Of a stretch of DNA of 6,423 nucleotides, positions 1-6,423 are shown piece after piece (within the stretch, counting starts at the first letter, position 1; every line of letters begins with the position of its first letter). The position numbers and the translations under genes were made by a program. The notes under the pieces are model-generated. The model was not told the origin of the DNA. It searched no databases and saw nothing but the letters and a program-made list of their open reading frames with translations. This DNA comes from Chlorobiales bacterium (GTDB lineage: Bacteria; Bacteroidota; Chlorobiia; Chlorobiales; Chlorobiaceae), in contig JAKSCY010000262.1 in assembly GCA_022360355.1 (NCBI GenBank), positions 1-6,423 on the forward strand, read 5' to 3'.

Positions 1-32
1 AACATGTTTGCCGATAAAAAATAATAAATGTA

Positions 33-61
33 TTGTATACAGATATCGTTTCTTTTATATT
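33..61 (+). promoter_or_regulatory. Candidate sigma-70-type promoter for the first gene
   Basis: TTGTAT (33-38) and TATATT (56-61) are separated by exactly 17 bases in an AT-rich stretch. A transcript would begin near 68, giving a leader of about 43 bases to the ATG at 112. This position argues against translation starting at the TTG at 70, which would then sit at the very 5' end of the message. The call rests on spacing and partial consensus only. Confidence 0.35.
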
Positions 62-111
62 AGTGTAGTTTGGCATGCAGTAAGAGTAAGAACAATAAAA
101 ACATATATGCG

Positions 112-576
112 ATGAACATGCAAAAAAGAGATGTATCAGCCCCGGACAAATATGATCTTTTTATTCAGAAAATTGATCAGTTTCAGTCTCTTGTCGAAAA
201 GAAAAAAGAATTACAGGACACCATAGCACAGATACAAAACGAATACGATGAAAAAATCCGTCCTATTGAGAACGAGCTTGCTGTTGTGATAAAAAAACTT
301 GACCAAAACCTTTCAAAGCTTGAATCAGCAACGGAAGCAACAACTGCCAAAGGCGGATATACCAAGTACGGCAGGGGTCAGCTCGGCACAGCAATCAAGG
401 AGCTTCTCCGTTCCAATCCCGACAGGGAGTTTAAACCCAAAGACATTGCAGATGCCCTCAATACAAAGGGAACTGCCGTAAGCCTCTGGTTCAACAAATA
501 TGGCATAGCGGACAGTGAAATTGATCGCATCCCGGCAGGCAAGGGCGGTAAACGGTTTGTCTACAAAATCAAGTAA
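112..576 (+). CDS. Hypothetical protein with N-terminal coiled coil and C-terminal winged-helix-like domain
   Basis: I do not recognise this gene. From the ATG at 112 it encodes 154 residues. The frame is also open back to a TTG at 70, but that codon coincides with the predicted transcription start and is followed by low-complexity Lys/Asn-rich sequence, so I prefer 112; the ATG at 118 is equally possible. No clear Shine-Dalgarno sequence precedes either. Residues about 10-75 are rich in Lys, Glu and Gln with heptad-like hydrophobic spacing (VEKKKELQDTIAQIQNEYDE and following), as expected of a coiled coil. A Gly/Thr linker follows, then about 65 residues that read as helix, helix-turn-helix (FKPKDIADALNTKGTAVSLW) and a basic wing ending GKGGKRFVYKIK. 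No signal peptide or membrane segment is visible. The layout suggests an oligomeric DNA-binding or nucleoid-type protein, but this is inferred from architecture only. The gene stands alone and converges on rodA. Confidence 0.75.
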   Translation: MNMQKRDVSAPDKYDLFIQKIDQFQSLVEKKKELQDTIAQIQNEYDEKIRPIENELAVVIKKLDQNLSKLESATEATTAKGGYTKYGRGQLGTAIKELLRSNPDREFKPKDIADALNTKGTAVSLWFNKYGIADSEIDRIPAGKGGKRFVYKIK

Positions 577-613
577 GCTTTTCACCTTTAGCGGTTTTTC
601 TTTCCGATACATC

Positions 614-646
614 GCAAGGCGGCCCGGATGAGCCGCCTTGTTCTCA
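614..646 (+). terminator. Hairpin terminator between the first gene and rodA
   Basis: CAAGGCGGC (615-623) pairs perfectly with GCCGCCTTG (632-640) around an 8-base loop, and a G-U pair at 614/641 extends the stem. The plus strand continues TTCTC, giving a short U-rich tail that suits termination of the upstream plus-strand gene. The stem would also form in the rodA transcript, but the tail on that side (CGATGTATC) is not U-rich, so termination there is less certain. Confidence 0.6.
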
Positions 647-689
647 CCTATTCGCCGTATCTATTATTTCTGCTCTCTTTTTGACTTTG

Positions 690-1916
690 TCAATATCCCA
701 GATTTCTCTTGTTTCTGAAAAAGTTGAGCGCAAGAGCCACCATCAGCATGTTGCCAAGCAAGGATGATCCGCCATAAGACAGAAATGGAAGCGGAACACC
801 GATAACGGGAAAAAGCCCGATGGTCATCCCGACATTTATCATGACATGAACCAGCCAGAGAGAAACAAATCCGACAAGCGTCAACTCCACGAACTTGTTT
901 TTGATAACACTCACAAGCCAGAGCATTCTCAGGAAAAGAGCCAGGAAAAGGCTGAGAAGAATCATGCTGCCGATGAGCCCCATCTCTTCACCGATAACGC
1001 AAAAAATAAAGTCGGTCCACTGGGCAGGAATAAAACGCAGTTGTGTCTGTGTGCCTTCCAGAAACCCTTTTCCGAATATTCCTCCGGACCCGATGGCAAT
1101 TTTTGCCTGCAGGGCATTGTAACCGGCCCCTTGCGGATCCGACATGGGGTCCAGAAAGGTCTGGATACGCTTCATCTGGTGTGGCTGCAGTATATCCGCT
1201 GCAAAACGGAAAGTGAACAGACCGCCGGCAAAGCCGGCAAGCGATACGATAAGCTGAGAGAAACGAAAGCCCTTGCGCATAACAATCAGAGCTGCAAAAA
1301 CAAGAACAGTGAATACTATCAACAGATATATATTAAAAAAGCCTGTAACGGTAAGCAGAAAAGGAACTACCATGAGCAGCAGATAATAAACATTGAACCC
1401 TGCCATGATCATTACCGGAAAGATAAAAGAAAGATAGGTCAGCGTTGTCCCCATATCAGGCTGAAGCATAACCAGGCCTGCCGGTATGACAGCTATTAGA
1501 ATCGCAAGAAGCACATCGTTACGGGATGTAATATCCGTATTATCGCTGGAAAGATATCTCGCAAGAGCAAGAATAGTGGTAACCTTTGCTATCTCTGAAG
1601 GCTGTATACCGATGAAACCTATGCGCAGCCAACTGGTTGCACCTGAAACTTTTGTTCCGAAAAACAAAACCACTACAAGAAGAAATAAACCGGCAACATA
1701 TAAACCATAGGAATACTCCATTATTTTCCTGTAATCGGTATAATATATAACAGCCATAACGATCAGGCCGATACCAAACCATGCAAGCTGTTTGTAGAAC
1801 AGGTCGATTGCTCCCACCCCGTTACTGGCACTGTATATGGCAAGCAGACCAAAGCCTATAAGACCTGCCATAAACCCAAACAGCCATATATCCATCTTGT
1901 TGTAACGGTTTACCAT
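690..1916 (-). CDS. rodA: RodA, SEDS-family peptidoglycan glycosyltransferase of the elongation machinery
   Basis: RodA polymerises lipid II into glycan strands at the cytoplasmic membrane, working with a class B penicillin-binding protein (PBP2) and the MreBCD complex. The 408-residue protein is almost entirely hydrophobic, with about ten membrane segments, as expected for the family. SEDS motifs are present in order: GATSWLRIG with Trp96, QPSEIAK (105-111), LQPDMGT (151-157), the loop [20 protein letters not shown] (260-279), [11 protein letters not shown] (295-305) and [15 protein letters not shown] (371-385). By family knowledge, Asp302 in TDF corresponds to the essential acidic residue of RodA. 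The IAIGSGGxxGKGxxxGTQ signature favours RodA over FtsW. The ATG at 1916 is preceded by AGAGGA with a 4-base spacer; the in-frame ATG seven codons later has no such site. No mrdA (PBP2) gene adjoins it here; the upstream neighbour is the divergent era. Confidence 0.95.
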   Translation of the reverse strand: MVNRYNKMDIWLFGFMAGLIGFGLLAIYSASNGVGAIDLFYKQLAWFGIGLIVMAVIYYTDYRKIMEYSYGLYVAGLFLLVVVLFFGTKVSGATSWLRIGFIGIQPSEIAKVTTILALARYLSSDNTDITSRNDVLLAILIAVIPAGLVMLQPDMGTTLTYLSFIFPVMIMAGFNVYYLLLMVVPFLLTVTGFFNIYLLIVFTVLVFAALIVMRKGFRFSQLIVSLAGFAGGLFTFRFAADILQPHQMKRIQTFLDPMSDPQGAGYNALQAKIAIGSGGIFGKGFLEGTQTQLRFIPAQWTDFIFCVIGEEMGLIGSMILLSLFLALFLRMLWLVSVIKNKFVELTLVGFVSLWLVHVMINVGMTIGLFPVIGVPLPFLSYGGSSLLGNMLMVALALNFFRNKRNLGY

Positions 1917-2060
1917 TTCTTCCTCTGATCAAAATTCAAAAATAAAAAGTCAAGAAAGCCCTGTATCCTTCTTCCAGTTAAAAAATAAAAGCCTCCCGTC
2001 ACCTGTTACCATAAAATTTAGTATAGTACAAACAATCCGTAAGAGCCTAAACCATTATTC
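1917..2060. promoter_or_regulatory. Divergent intergenic region with candidate promoters for rodA and era
   Basis: This 144-base AT-rich region must drive rodA leftwards and era rightwards. On the plus strand TATAGT (2022-2027) is a good -10 element, but the -35 position (TCACCT, 1999-2004) is poor; it would give era a leader of about 25 bases. On the minus strand TTGTTT (2035-2030), a 16-base spacer and TATGGT (2013-2008) form a possible rodA promoter with a leader of about 85 bases. The two candidates overlap physically. I see no riboswitch-like fold or operator repeat. Confidence 0.3.
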
Positions 2061-2981
2061 ATGTCCAACGAAACAGCCTTTGCCTGCGGATATGCAGCTA
2101 TCGTCGGTCCGCCAAACGCGGGAAAATCAACCCTGGTCAACAAGCTTCTCAGTCATAAACTCTCTATTGTAACACCCAAGCCGCAGACCACAAGAAAAAA
2201 AATAACCGGGATTTACCATAATGATCACTGCCAGATAATCTTTCTCGATACGCCCGGTATTATGGATCCGGTGCAGGAATTACATGAATCGATGTTGAAG
2301 ACCACACGTGTAACCCTGAAGGAAGCGGATGTAATCGTAGCCATGATTCCTGCCTCTAAAAAGGCGGACTTGTTTGACCGGAAATTCACTGACCTGCTTT
2401 TCCTGCAATGGCTGGATAAAATACAAAAACCGGTGGTCGTTGTACTGAACAAGGCGGATTTCCTGAAAAAAGAAGAGCAGGAAGAGGCGTTGCAGGTTAT
2501 CCGGAAGCGCTGGAAACCCGAAAAGGTGCTGGCGATCTCCGCATTACAGGGTACTGGAACGGATGGCCTCGTTGACGCCCTGCTTCCATTTCTCCCCCTG
2601 TCGGAGCCTCTCTACCCGGAAGACATTCTCAGCACGGCCCCCGAACGTTTTTTCGTGAGCGAGATTGTCCGGGAGAAAATTTTTCTTCACTATGAACAGG
2701 AGATACCCTACTCAACCGAAGTAGTTATTGACGAGTTTAAAGAACAGCATGAAAGCAATCCCTCAAAAAAAGATGTGATCCGTTGCTCAATCATCGTCGA
2801 GCGCGATTCCCAGAAGCATATACTTATCGGGAGGAAAGGCGCCGCTTTGAAAAAACTCGGCACGGCTGCAAGAAAGGACATCGAAGAGTTCCTCGATCGC
2901 CCCGTATTTCTTGAGCTGTTTGTGAAAGTCAGGCCGGACTGGAGAAAGAAAAAAGGGATGCTCAAAAGCTTTGGGTATTAA
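2061..2981 (+). CDS. era: Era, GTPase for 30S ribosomal subunit assembly
   Basis: Era binds the 3' end of 16S rRNA and acts as a checkpoint in 16S maturation and 30S assembly, on the ribosome and at the inner membrane. The 306-residue protein has the usual length for the family. The GTPase motifs are complete: G1 GPPNAGKS (16-23), the switch I signature PQTTR (41-45), G3 DTPG (63-66), G4 NKAD (130-133) and G5 SAL (160-162). The C-terminal KH domain is present, with ILIGRKG (254-260) as its RNA-binding GxxG loop and a basic end (RPDWRKKKG). G1 reads GPPNAGKS where GRPNVGKS is common, which keeps all nucleotide-contacting residues. The ATG start is well placed before the first beta strand, but no Shine-Dalgarno sequence precedes it. 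It is divergent from rodA and converges on rpsA with a shared terminator. Confidence 0.97.
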   Translation: MSNETAFACGYAAIVGPPNAGKSTLVNKLLSHKLSIVTPKPQTTRKKITGIYHNDHCQIIFLDTPGIMDPVQELHESMLKTTRVTLKEADVIVAMIPASKKADLFDRKFTDLLFLQWLDKIQKPVVVVLNKADFLKKEEQEEALQVIRKRWKPEKVLAISALQGTGTDGLVDALLPFLPLSEPLYPEDILSTAPERFFVSEIVREKIFLHYEQEIPYSTEVVIDEFKEQHESNPSKKDVIRCSIIVERDSQKHILIGRKGAALKKLGTAARKDIEEFLDRPVFLELFVKVRPDWRKKKGMLKSFGY

Positions 2982-3022
2982 GGCAAAAAGGCCTCTTCCG
3001 GAAAAACGGAAGAAGCCTCTTT
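2982..3022. terminator. Bidirectional intrinsic terminator between era and rpsA
   Basis: Arms 2990-3000 (GGCCTCTTCCG) and 3007-3017 (CGGAAGAAGCC) form an 11-bp stem around a 6-base loop. In the minus-strand (rpsA) RNA the one imperfect position is a G-U wobble, and the hairpin is followed directly by TTTTTGCC, a classical U-tract. In the plus-strand (era) RNA that position is an A-C mismatch and the tail is TCTTTCT, so it should work less well there. The hairpin begins 8 bases after the era stop codon. Confidence 0.85.
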
Positions 3023-3047
3023 CTGCTCAATGTGAAATGCACGTGCT

Positions 3048-4823
3048 TTACTCGCCCTCTTCCTTGTCCTCGGACTTGGGCTGGGATTCAAGCTCGGCGC
3101 TGGCATCCTCGATCTCTTTCTTTTCGTTCGGGTGAGCCTGAAGATATTCCTCAATTTCCTCCTTGCTCTTGTCCTTGAAATACTCGAGCGCGGACAGAAT
3201 GATTCGCTTGTTTTCCTTGTCGAACTCAATAACGCGCAACGGAAGATCATCTTCTACTTTGAAGGATGCATTAATGTCCTTCACTCCTCCCTGGAGAAGA
3301 TGCGATACCGGAACAAACCCGTCTACGTCGCCCGGGAGGATAACAATCACACCTTTTTCTATGATCTGTGATATTTTTCCCACACATTCCGAACCAACAG
3401 CGTACTTCTGCTCAAACTCATCCCACGGATCAGGATTGATCTGCTTGTGCCCGAGTGCTATACGGCGAGCATTAACATCAAACTTCAGCACTTTAACCTC
3501 AAGCTCCTGATTTTTCTTAACCAGCTCACTGGGATGGCGGATCTTCTTGGTCCAGGAAAGATCGGAAATGTGTACAAGGCCATCCACTCCGGGTTCAAGC
3601 TCAACAAATACACCGAAATCGGTAATATTGCTGACTGTACCCTTGTGCAGAGAACCTTCGATGTACTTCTCTGAAAGAGCGATCCAGGGGTCTTCGGCAA
3701 CCCGTTTCATGGAAAGCGAGAGCTTTGTGTGCTCTTTATCGATGTTGAGGATAACACATTCAACATCCTGACCGAGAGATACAAACTGACTCGGATGCTT
3801 TATGTGCTGTGTCCAGCTCATTTCAGAAATATGGACAAGCCCCTCAATGCCCTTTTCAATCTCGACAAATGCGCCGTAATCCGTAATGGAAACAACACGG
3901 CCGTTTGTCTTGGTGCCTACAGGATATTTAATCTCGATATTTTCCCATGGATGAGCTTCAAGCTGCTTCATGCCAAGAGAAACTCGTTTGGTCTCTTCGT
4001 CAAAACCGACAACAACGACCTTGATCGGCTGATCAAGTTCGACAACTTCAGAAGGATGATTGATCCTGCCCCAGGTGATATCGGTAATATGAACAAGACC
4101 GTCAAGGCCTCCGAGATCGACGAAGATACCAAAATCGGTGATATTCTTGACCGTCCCCTCGAGAACCATACCAACCTTGATATTGGCCAGCATCTCCTCA
4201 CGTTTCGCTGCGTACTCTTCTTCGAGAATAACCTTGTGACTGACGACAATATTCTGCGTAACAGGATTGATCTTGACAACCCTGAAGTCCATTGTCTGCC
4301 CGACAAGCGCGTCGAAGTCGCGGACCGGCTTGACATCGATCTGCGATCCCGGAAGAAATGCTTCGACCCCGGAAAGTGAAACGGTCATACCGCCCTTTAC
4401 ACGGTTGATAATCTTTCCGTTTATAATGGTGTCGTTCTCGATGGAATCGTAGATCTTATCCCAGATCCTGAGAACGTCAGCTTTTCTCTTCGAGAGAATA
4501 AGCTGTCCCATTTTATCCTCGATGTTTTCGAGATACACTTCAACCTCGTCGCCGACTTCCAGTTCTTCCTCATCCTTGAACTCGAGTTTCGATACGATAC
4601 CTTCGGATTTGAAACCCACATCAATGGTCACGTCCTTGTTCGAAATGGCGACGATAGTACCTTTAACGATTTCTTCTTCTGTAATTTCGTTAAGCGTGCT
4701 CGAATAGAGCTGCTCCATCTGATCAAGTTCTGAAGGCTCGTAGTTCGCGAAAAATTTTACACGATGGTTTTTAGGATCTGATTCCGTTCCCTTCTGTTGT
4801 TCGATTGTTTGCGTTTCTGACAT
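3048..4823 (-). CDS. rpsA: 30S ribosomal protein S1 (six S1/OB-fold repeats)
   Basis: S1 binds single-stranded mRNA and brings it to the 30S platform for initiation. From the ATG at 4823 the protein has 591 residues. Six S1 repeats can be followed at about 51-113, 131-198, 215-287, 301-374, 388-461 and 475-547. Repeats 3 to 5 are closest to consensus, each with an [12 protein letters not shown] or ITDYGAFV strand, a DGLVHIS-like loop and a (H)PSE/PSQ segment. Repeats 1 and 2, the ribosome-docking domains by family knowledge, are more diverged. The last 40 residues are strongly acidic and probably disordered. The frame is open to a GTG at 4862, but the ATG at 4823 has GAGGAAGG upstream with a 9-base gap and gives the expected N-terminus ([10 protein letters not shown]). 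It lies 89 bases downstream of cmk in the same direction, and probably shares its transcript. Confidence 0.97.
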   Translation of the reverse strand: MSETQTIEQQKGTESDPKNHRVKFFANYEPSELDQMEQLYSSTLNEITEEEIVKGTIVAISNKDVTIDVGFKSEGIVSKLEFKDEEELEVGDEVEVYLENIEDKMGQLILSKRKADVLRIWDKIYDSIENDTIINGKIINRVKGGMTVSLSGVEAFLPGSQIDVKPVRDFDALVGQTMDFRVVKINPVTQNIVVSHKVILEEEYAAKREEMLANIKVGMVLEGTVKNITDFGIFVDLGGLDGLVHITDITWGRINHPSEVVELDQPIKVVVVGFDEETKRVSLGMKQLEAHPWENIEIKYPVGTKTNGRVVSITDYGAFVEIEKGIEGLVHISEMSWTQHIKHPSQFVSLGQDVECVILNIDKEHTKLSLSMKRVAEDPWIALSEKYIEGSLHKGTVSNITDFGVFVELEPGVDGLVHISDLSWTKKIRHPSELVKKNQELEVKVLKFDVNARRIALGHKQINPDPWDEFEQKYAVGSECVGKISQIIEKGVIVILPGDVDGFVPVSHLLQGGVKDINASFKVEDDLPLRVIEFDKENKRIILSALEYFKDKSKEEIEEYLQAHPNEKKEIEDASAELESQPKSEDKEEGE

Positions 4824-4832
4824 TAATTGTTT

Positions 4833-4842
4833 CCTTCCTCTC
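4833..4842 (-). promoter_or_regulatory. Strong ribosome binding site that fixes the rpsA start
   Basis: On the minus strand GAGAGGAAGG lies 9 bases before the ATG at 4823. It decides the start in favour of 4823 over the in-frame GTG at 4862, because it would otherwise fall inside the coding region. era and ychF in this window lack any comparable site. Confidence 0.8.
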
Positions 4843-4854
4843 TTGTGATTTTTG

Positions 4855-4884
4855 CCTTTCACCGCGAGAGATTCCAGCGAAAGG
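4855..4884 (-). promoter_or_regulatory. Hairpin in the rpsA leader, candidate S1 autoregulatory element
   Basis: In the minus-strand RNA, CCUUUCGCU (4884-4876) can pair with GGUGAAAGG (4863-4855) in a 9-bp stem with two G-U pairs, closing a 12-base loop (GGAAUCUCUCGC) that contains GGA. Loop bases UCUCUC (4871-4866) are complementary to GAGAGG (4842-4837) at the ribosome binding site, with one U-G pair. The pairing is read directly from the sequence. A regulatory role is inferred from the known autogenous control of rpsA by S1 in Escherichia coli. Confidence 0.4.
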
Positions 4885-4912
4885 ATTTTATGGTTAACGA
4901 TTACGCAACCGT

Positions 4913-5590
4913 TTAAACGGCTGTTTTTTCCATTGCAAGATTATATACCAGTGACACCTGCTCATCAATAGTAAGGCCGGATGTGTCAACCTCTACCGCG
5001 TCTTCATGTTTTTTCAGTGGCGCATGCGTGCGGGCCGCATCATCTTTGTCGCGCTGCATGATCTCCTGCTCAAGTTCTTCGACCGACGGTACGGTACTGC
5101 CGCCATCGCCGTTTTTTTGAAGAAGCTCAGCGTACCGGCGCCGTGCCCTTTCGGAAGCGTCGGCTATCAGAAAAATCTTCAACTCGGCATCGGGAAATAT
5201 GACGGTACCGATGTCTCTGCCATCCATAACCACGCCGCGTCCGCTTCCCATCGCTCTTTGCATTTGTTTGAGCCTGTCCCGGACCGGTTTCAAAGAACTG
5301 ATAAAGCTCACATGACGTGAAATCCTGTTGTCCCTTATATCGGCAGTAACATCCCGGCCGTCCAGAAAAACACGCCCTCCTTTGAAGACAATGTCGACCT
5401 TGTGAAGCAGAGACTCAACTTCATCCGGGCTTTCGTGAAGACGTTCCAGCAAACCTGCCTCAAGCGCTTTAAGCGTAACAGACCGGTACATTGCTCCCGT
5501 GTCGATATAAGTATATCCCAGTTTTCCTGCCAACAGGCGTGCCGTGGTGCTTTTACCTGAAGCAGCCGGACCGTCTATAGCTATGATTAT
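4913..5590 (-). CDS. cmk: Cytidylate kinase (CMP/dCMP kinase), start codon uncertain
   Basis: Cmk phosphorylates CMP and dCMP with ATP in the cytoplasm, supplying CDP and dCDP. Counting from an ATA at 5590 there are 225 residues, the family's usual length. Visible motifs are the P-loop GPAASGKST (7-15), YIDTGAMYR (28-36), [10 protein letters not shown] in the CMP-binding insert, [16 protein letters not shown] (120-135), the LID segment RARRRYAEL (147-155) and [13 protein letters not shown] (180-192). The start is the problem. The first conventional start codon, TTG at 5533, lies after the P-loop and would remove it. Upstream, the frame stays open only to a TAG at 5620-5618 and holds no ATG, GTG or TTG. 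An ATA or ATC start around 5590-5584 is my best guess, with a weak GCGGA about 6 bases before it. rpsA follows 89 bases downstream, the conserved cmk-rpsA arrangement. Confidence 0.9.
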   Translation of the reverse strand: MIIAIDGPAASGKSTTARLLAGKLGYTYIDTGAMYRSVTLKALEAGLLERLHESPDEVESLLHKVDIVFKGGRVFLDGRDVTADIRDNRISRHVSFISSLKPVRDRLKQMQRAMGSGRGVVMDGRDIGTVIFPDAELKIFLIADASERARRRYAELLQKNGDGGSTVPSVEELEQEIMQRDKDDAARTHAPLKKHEDAVEVDTSGLTIDEQVSLVYNLAMEKTAV

Positions 5591-5642
5591 TTTGGTTCCG
5601 CTACCGATAGCCGATACCTATAACATTTTAAGTTAGCCTGCT

Positions 5643-5671
5643 ATTCTATAAAAAAATTTTGCTTTTTGCAA
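5643..5671 (-). promoter_or_regulatory. Candidate promoter for the cmk-rpsA operon
   Basis: On the minus strand TTGCAA (5671-5666) and TAGAAT (5648-5643) are separated by exactly 17 bases, with an A/T-rich spacer. Four of six and five of six bases match the sigma-70 consensus. Transcription would begin near 5636, leaving about 45 bases before the cmk coding region. The leader would include the ATG-TTA-TAG triplet series at 5626-5618. Confidence 0.45.
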
Positions 5672-5701
5672 ATATAGTGATTTCTTCAAATGCATATATT
5701 C

Positions 5702-5730
5702 TTCATGACTGCGTGCTCTGCACATATAAT
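5702..5730 (+). promoter_or_regulatory. Candidate promoter for ychF
   Basis: TATAAT (5725-5730) is a perfect -10 element. With a 17-base spacer the -35 position is TTCATG (5702-5707), which matches only partly. Transcription would start near 5737, about 15 bases before the ATG at 5752, so the leader would be very short and has no Shine-Dalgarno sequence. Confidence 0.45.
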
Positions 5731-5751
5731 TTCTCATCTACTCATCTATCT

Positions 5752-6423
5752 ATGGCTCTACGTTGCGGAATCGTCGGGTTGCCCAATGTCGGAAAATCAA
5801 CCCTTTTCAATGCCATAACGGCAAAACAGGCTGAAGCTGAAAACTATCCGTTCTGCACGATCGATCCCAACGTCGGTATGGTGCTTGTCCCGGATGGCAG
5901 GCTGCAAAAGCTGGCGGACATCGTCAGAACACCAACTATCATTCCCGCAACCATCGAACTTGTCGATATTGCAGGTCTTGTGCGTGGAGCAAGCAAAGGC
6001 GAAGGTCTCGGCAACCAGTTTCTTTCGCACATCAGAGAGGTTGACGCCATAGTTCATGTCGTACGCTGCTTCGAGGATACCGACGTGGTCCATGTCCATG
6101 GAAAGGTCGATCCGGCTGATGATATCGGGACGATCGAGACCGAGCTGATGCTTGCAGACCTCGACAGCATGGAAAAAAGACTGGAAAAACTGAAGAAGAA
6201 CGCAAAAAAGGAAAAGGAACTCTTACCGGCAGTCGGTCTCGCCGAAAAGATTATCACCGGCCTTGGCGACGGCATCCCTGCTCGCAGCCTGATGGAAACC
6301 GAAGAGGAAAAAACACTGGGAAAACAATTTTTCCTGTTATCGGCCAAACCTGTTCTTTATGCCGCAAATGTTTCCGACGATGATCTTCCGGATGGAAACA
6401 GTTTCACGGCAGAAGTTGCGGAA
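5752..6423 (+). CDS. ychF: YchF/Obg-like ribosome-associated ATPase, 3' end outside the window
   Basis: YchF is a universally conserved P-loop NTPase of the Obg family that prefers ATP, binds ribosomes and has been linked to stress responses and leaderless mRNA translation in other bacteria. The first 224 residues are present, of about 360 in the family, and the frame is open to the window edge. Motifs in order are G1 GLPNVGKST (9-17), a TIDPNVG switch I segment (37-42), [20 protein letters not shown] (72-91) in place of the usual DTPG G3, a charged coiled-coil insert (about 127-158), and NVSD (206-209) in the NxxE position that replaces NKxD. Asp at the last position, where Glu is usual, is a conservative difference. 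The C-terminal TGS domain must lie beyond the window. The ATG at 5752 directly precedes the first beta strand (ALRCGIVG). It is divergent from cmk. Confidence 0.95.
   Translation, partial: MALRCGIVGLPNVGKSTLFNAITAKQAEAENYPFCTIDPNVGMVLVPDGRLQKLADIVRTPTIIPATIELVDIAGLVRGASKGEGLGNQFLSHIREVDAIVHVVRCFEDTDVVHVHGKVDPADDIGTIETELMLADLDSMEKRLEKLKKNAKKEKELLPAVGLAEKIITGLGDGIPARSLMETEEEKTLGKQFFLLSAKPVLYAANVSDDDLPDGNSFTAEVAE

Noticed and set aside
79..90. Tandem AGTAAG repeat
   Set aside because: There are only two copies of six bases in an AT-rich leader, with no sign of function.
70..111. TTG at 70 as the start of the first gene
   Set aside because: It coincides with the predicted transcription start, and the added 14 residues are Lys/Asn-rich with no domain character.
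846..1499. Plus-strand open frame of 217 codons opposite rodA
   Set aside because: The product is low-complexity and charged with no recognisable domain. It is antisense to a well-supported rodA with full SEDS motifs.
690..1916. FtsW or SpoVE as the identity of the SEDS gene
   Set aside because: The IAIGSGGxx[13 protein letters not shown] and [11 protein letters not shown] patterns and the short C-terminus fit RodA better, and no division or murein cluster genes adjoin it.
3729..4379. Plus-strand open frame of 216 codons opposite rpsA
   Set aside because: It lies wholly inside the six-repeat S1 gene on the other strand. It mirrors the reverse complement of conserved S1 codons and resembles no family.
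4824..4862. GTG at 4862 as the rpsA start
   Set aside because: The added residues are a basic run encoded by the ribosome binding site region itself. The ATG at 4823 has an ideal GAGGAAGG upstream.
4913..5533. TTG at 5533 as the cmk start
   Set aside because: It would remove the Walker A P-loop ([13 protein letters not shown]), which is intact just upstream and essential for the kinase.
5797..6347. Minus-strand open frames opposite ychF (5797-6099 and 6054-6347)
   Set aside because: They are shadows of the conserved YchF frame, with Ser/Phe-rich low-complexity products.

Overview
The window is an ordinary chromosomal housekeeping region. It carries five recognisable genes and one unrecognised small protein gene. 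The protein sequences and the base composition (roughly mid-40s to 50% GC by eye) suggest a green sulfur bacterium (Chlorobiaceae/Chlorobiota) or a close relative. That assignment is an inference from general resemblance, not from a search. I see no insertion sequence, CRISPR array, tRNA, rRNA, prophage or anomalous island.

Layout from left to right. A small plus-strand gene (112-576) encodes a predicted coiled coil followed by a winged-helix-like C-terminus. It faces rodA, which is on the minus strand (690-1916), and a GC-rich hairpin lies between them. rodA and era (plus, 2061-2981) are divergent from a 144-base intergenic region. era converges on rpsA (minus, 3048-4823), and the two share a compact bidirectional terminator. 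cmk (minus, about 4913-5590) lies 89 bases upstream of rpsA in the same direction, giving the widely conserved cmk-rpsA pair. ychF (plus, from 5752) is divergent from cmk and runs off the right edge. No gene-free stretch exceeds 300 bases.

Four of the six genes concern translation or nucleotide supply. Era is a 30S assembly GTPase that binds the 3' end of 16S rRNA, S1 is the mRNA-binding 30S protein, YchF is a ribosome-associated ATPase, and Cmk makes CDP/dCDP. RodA polymerises peptidoglycan for cell elongation.

The most unusual points are these. (1) cmk has an intact P-loop but no ATG, GTG or TTG codon between it and the in-frame upstream stop; that stop directly follows an ATG-TTA, leaving a two-codon open frame in the leader. 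(2) The rpsA leader can form a 9-bp hairpin with GGA in its loop, and the loop can pair with the Shine-Dalgarno region, which would be a plausible S1 autoregulatory element. (3) The first gene is an unrecognised coiled-coil plus winged-helix protein. I found no convincing entirely new system here.
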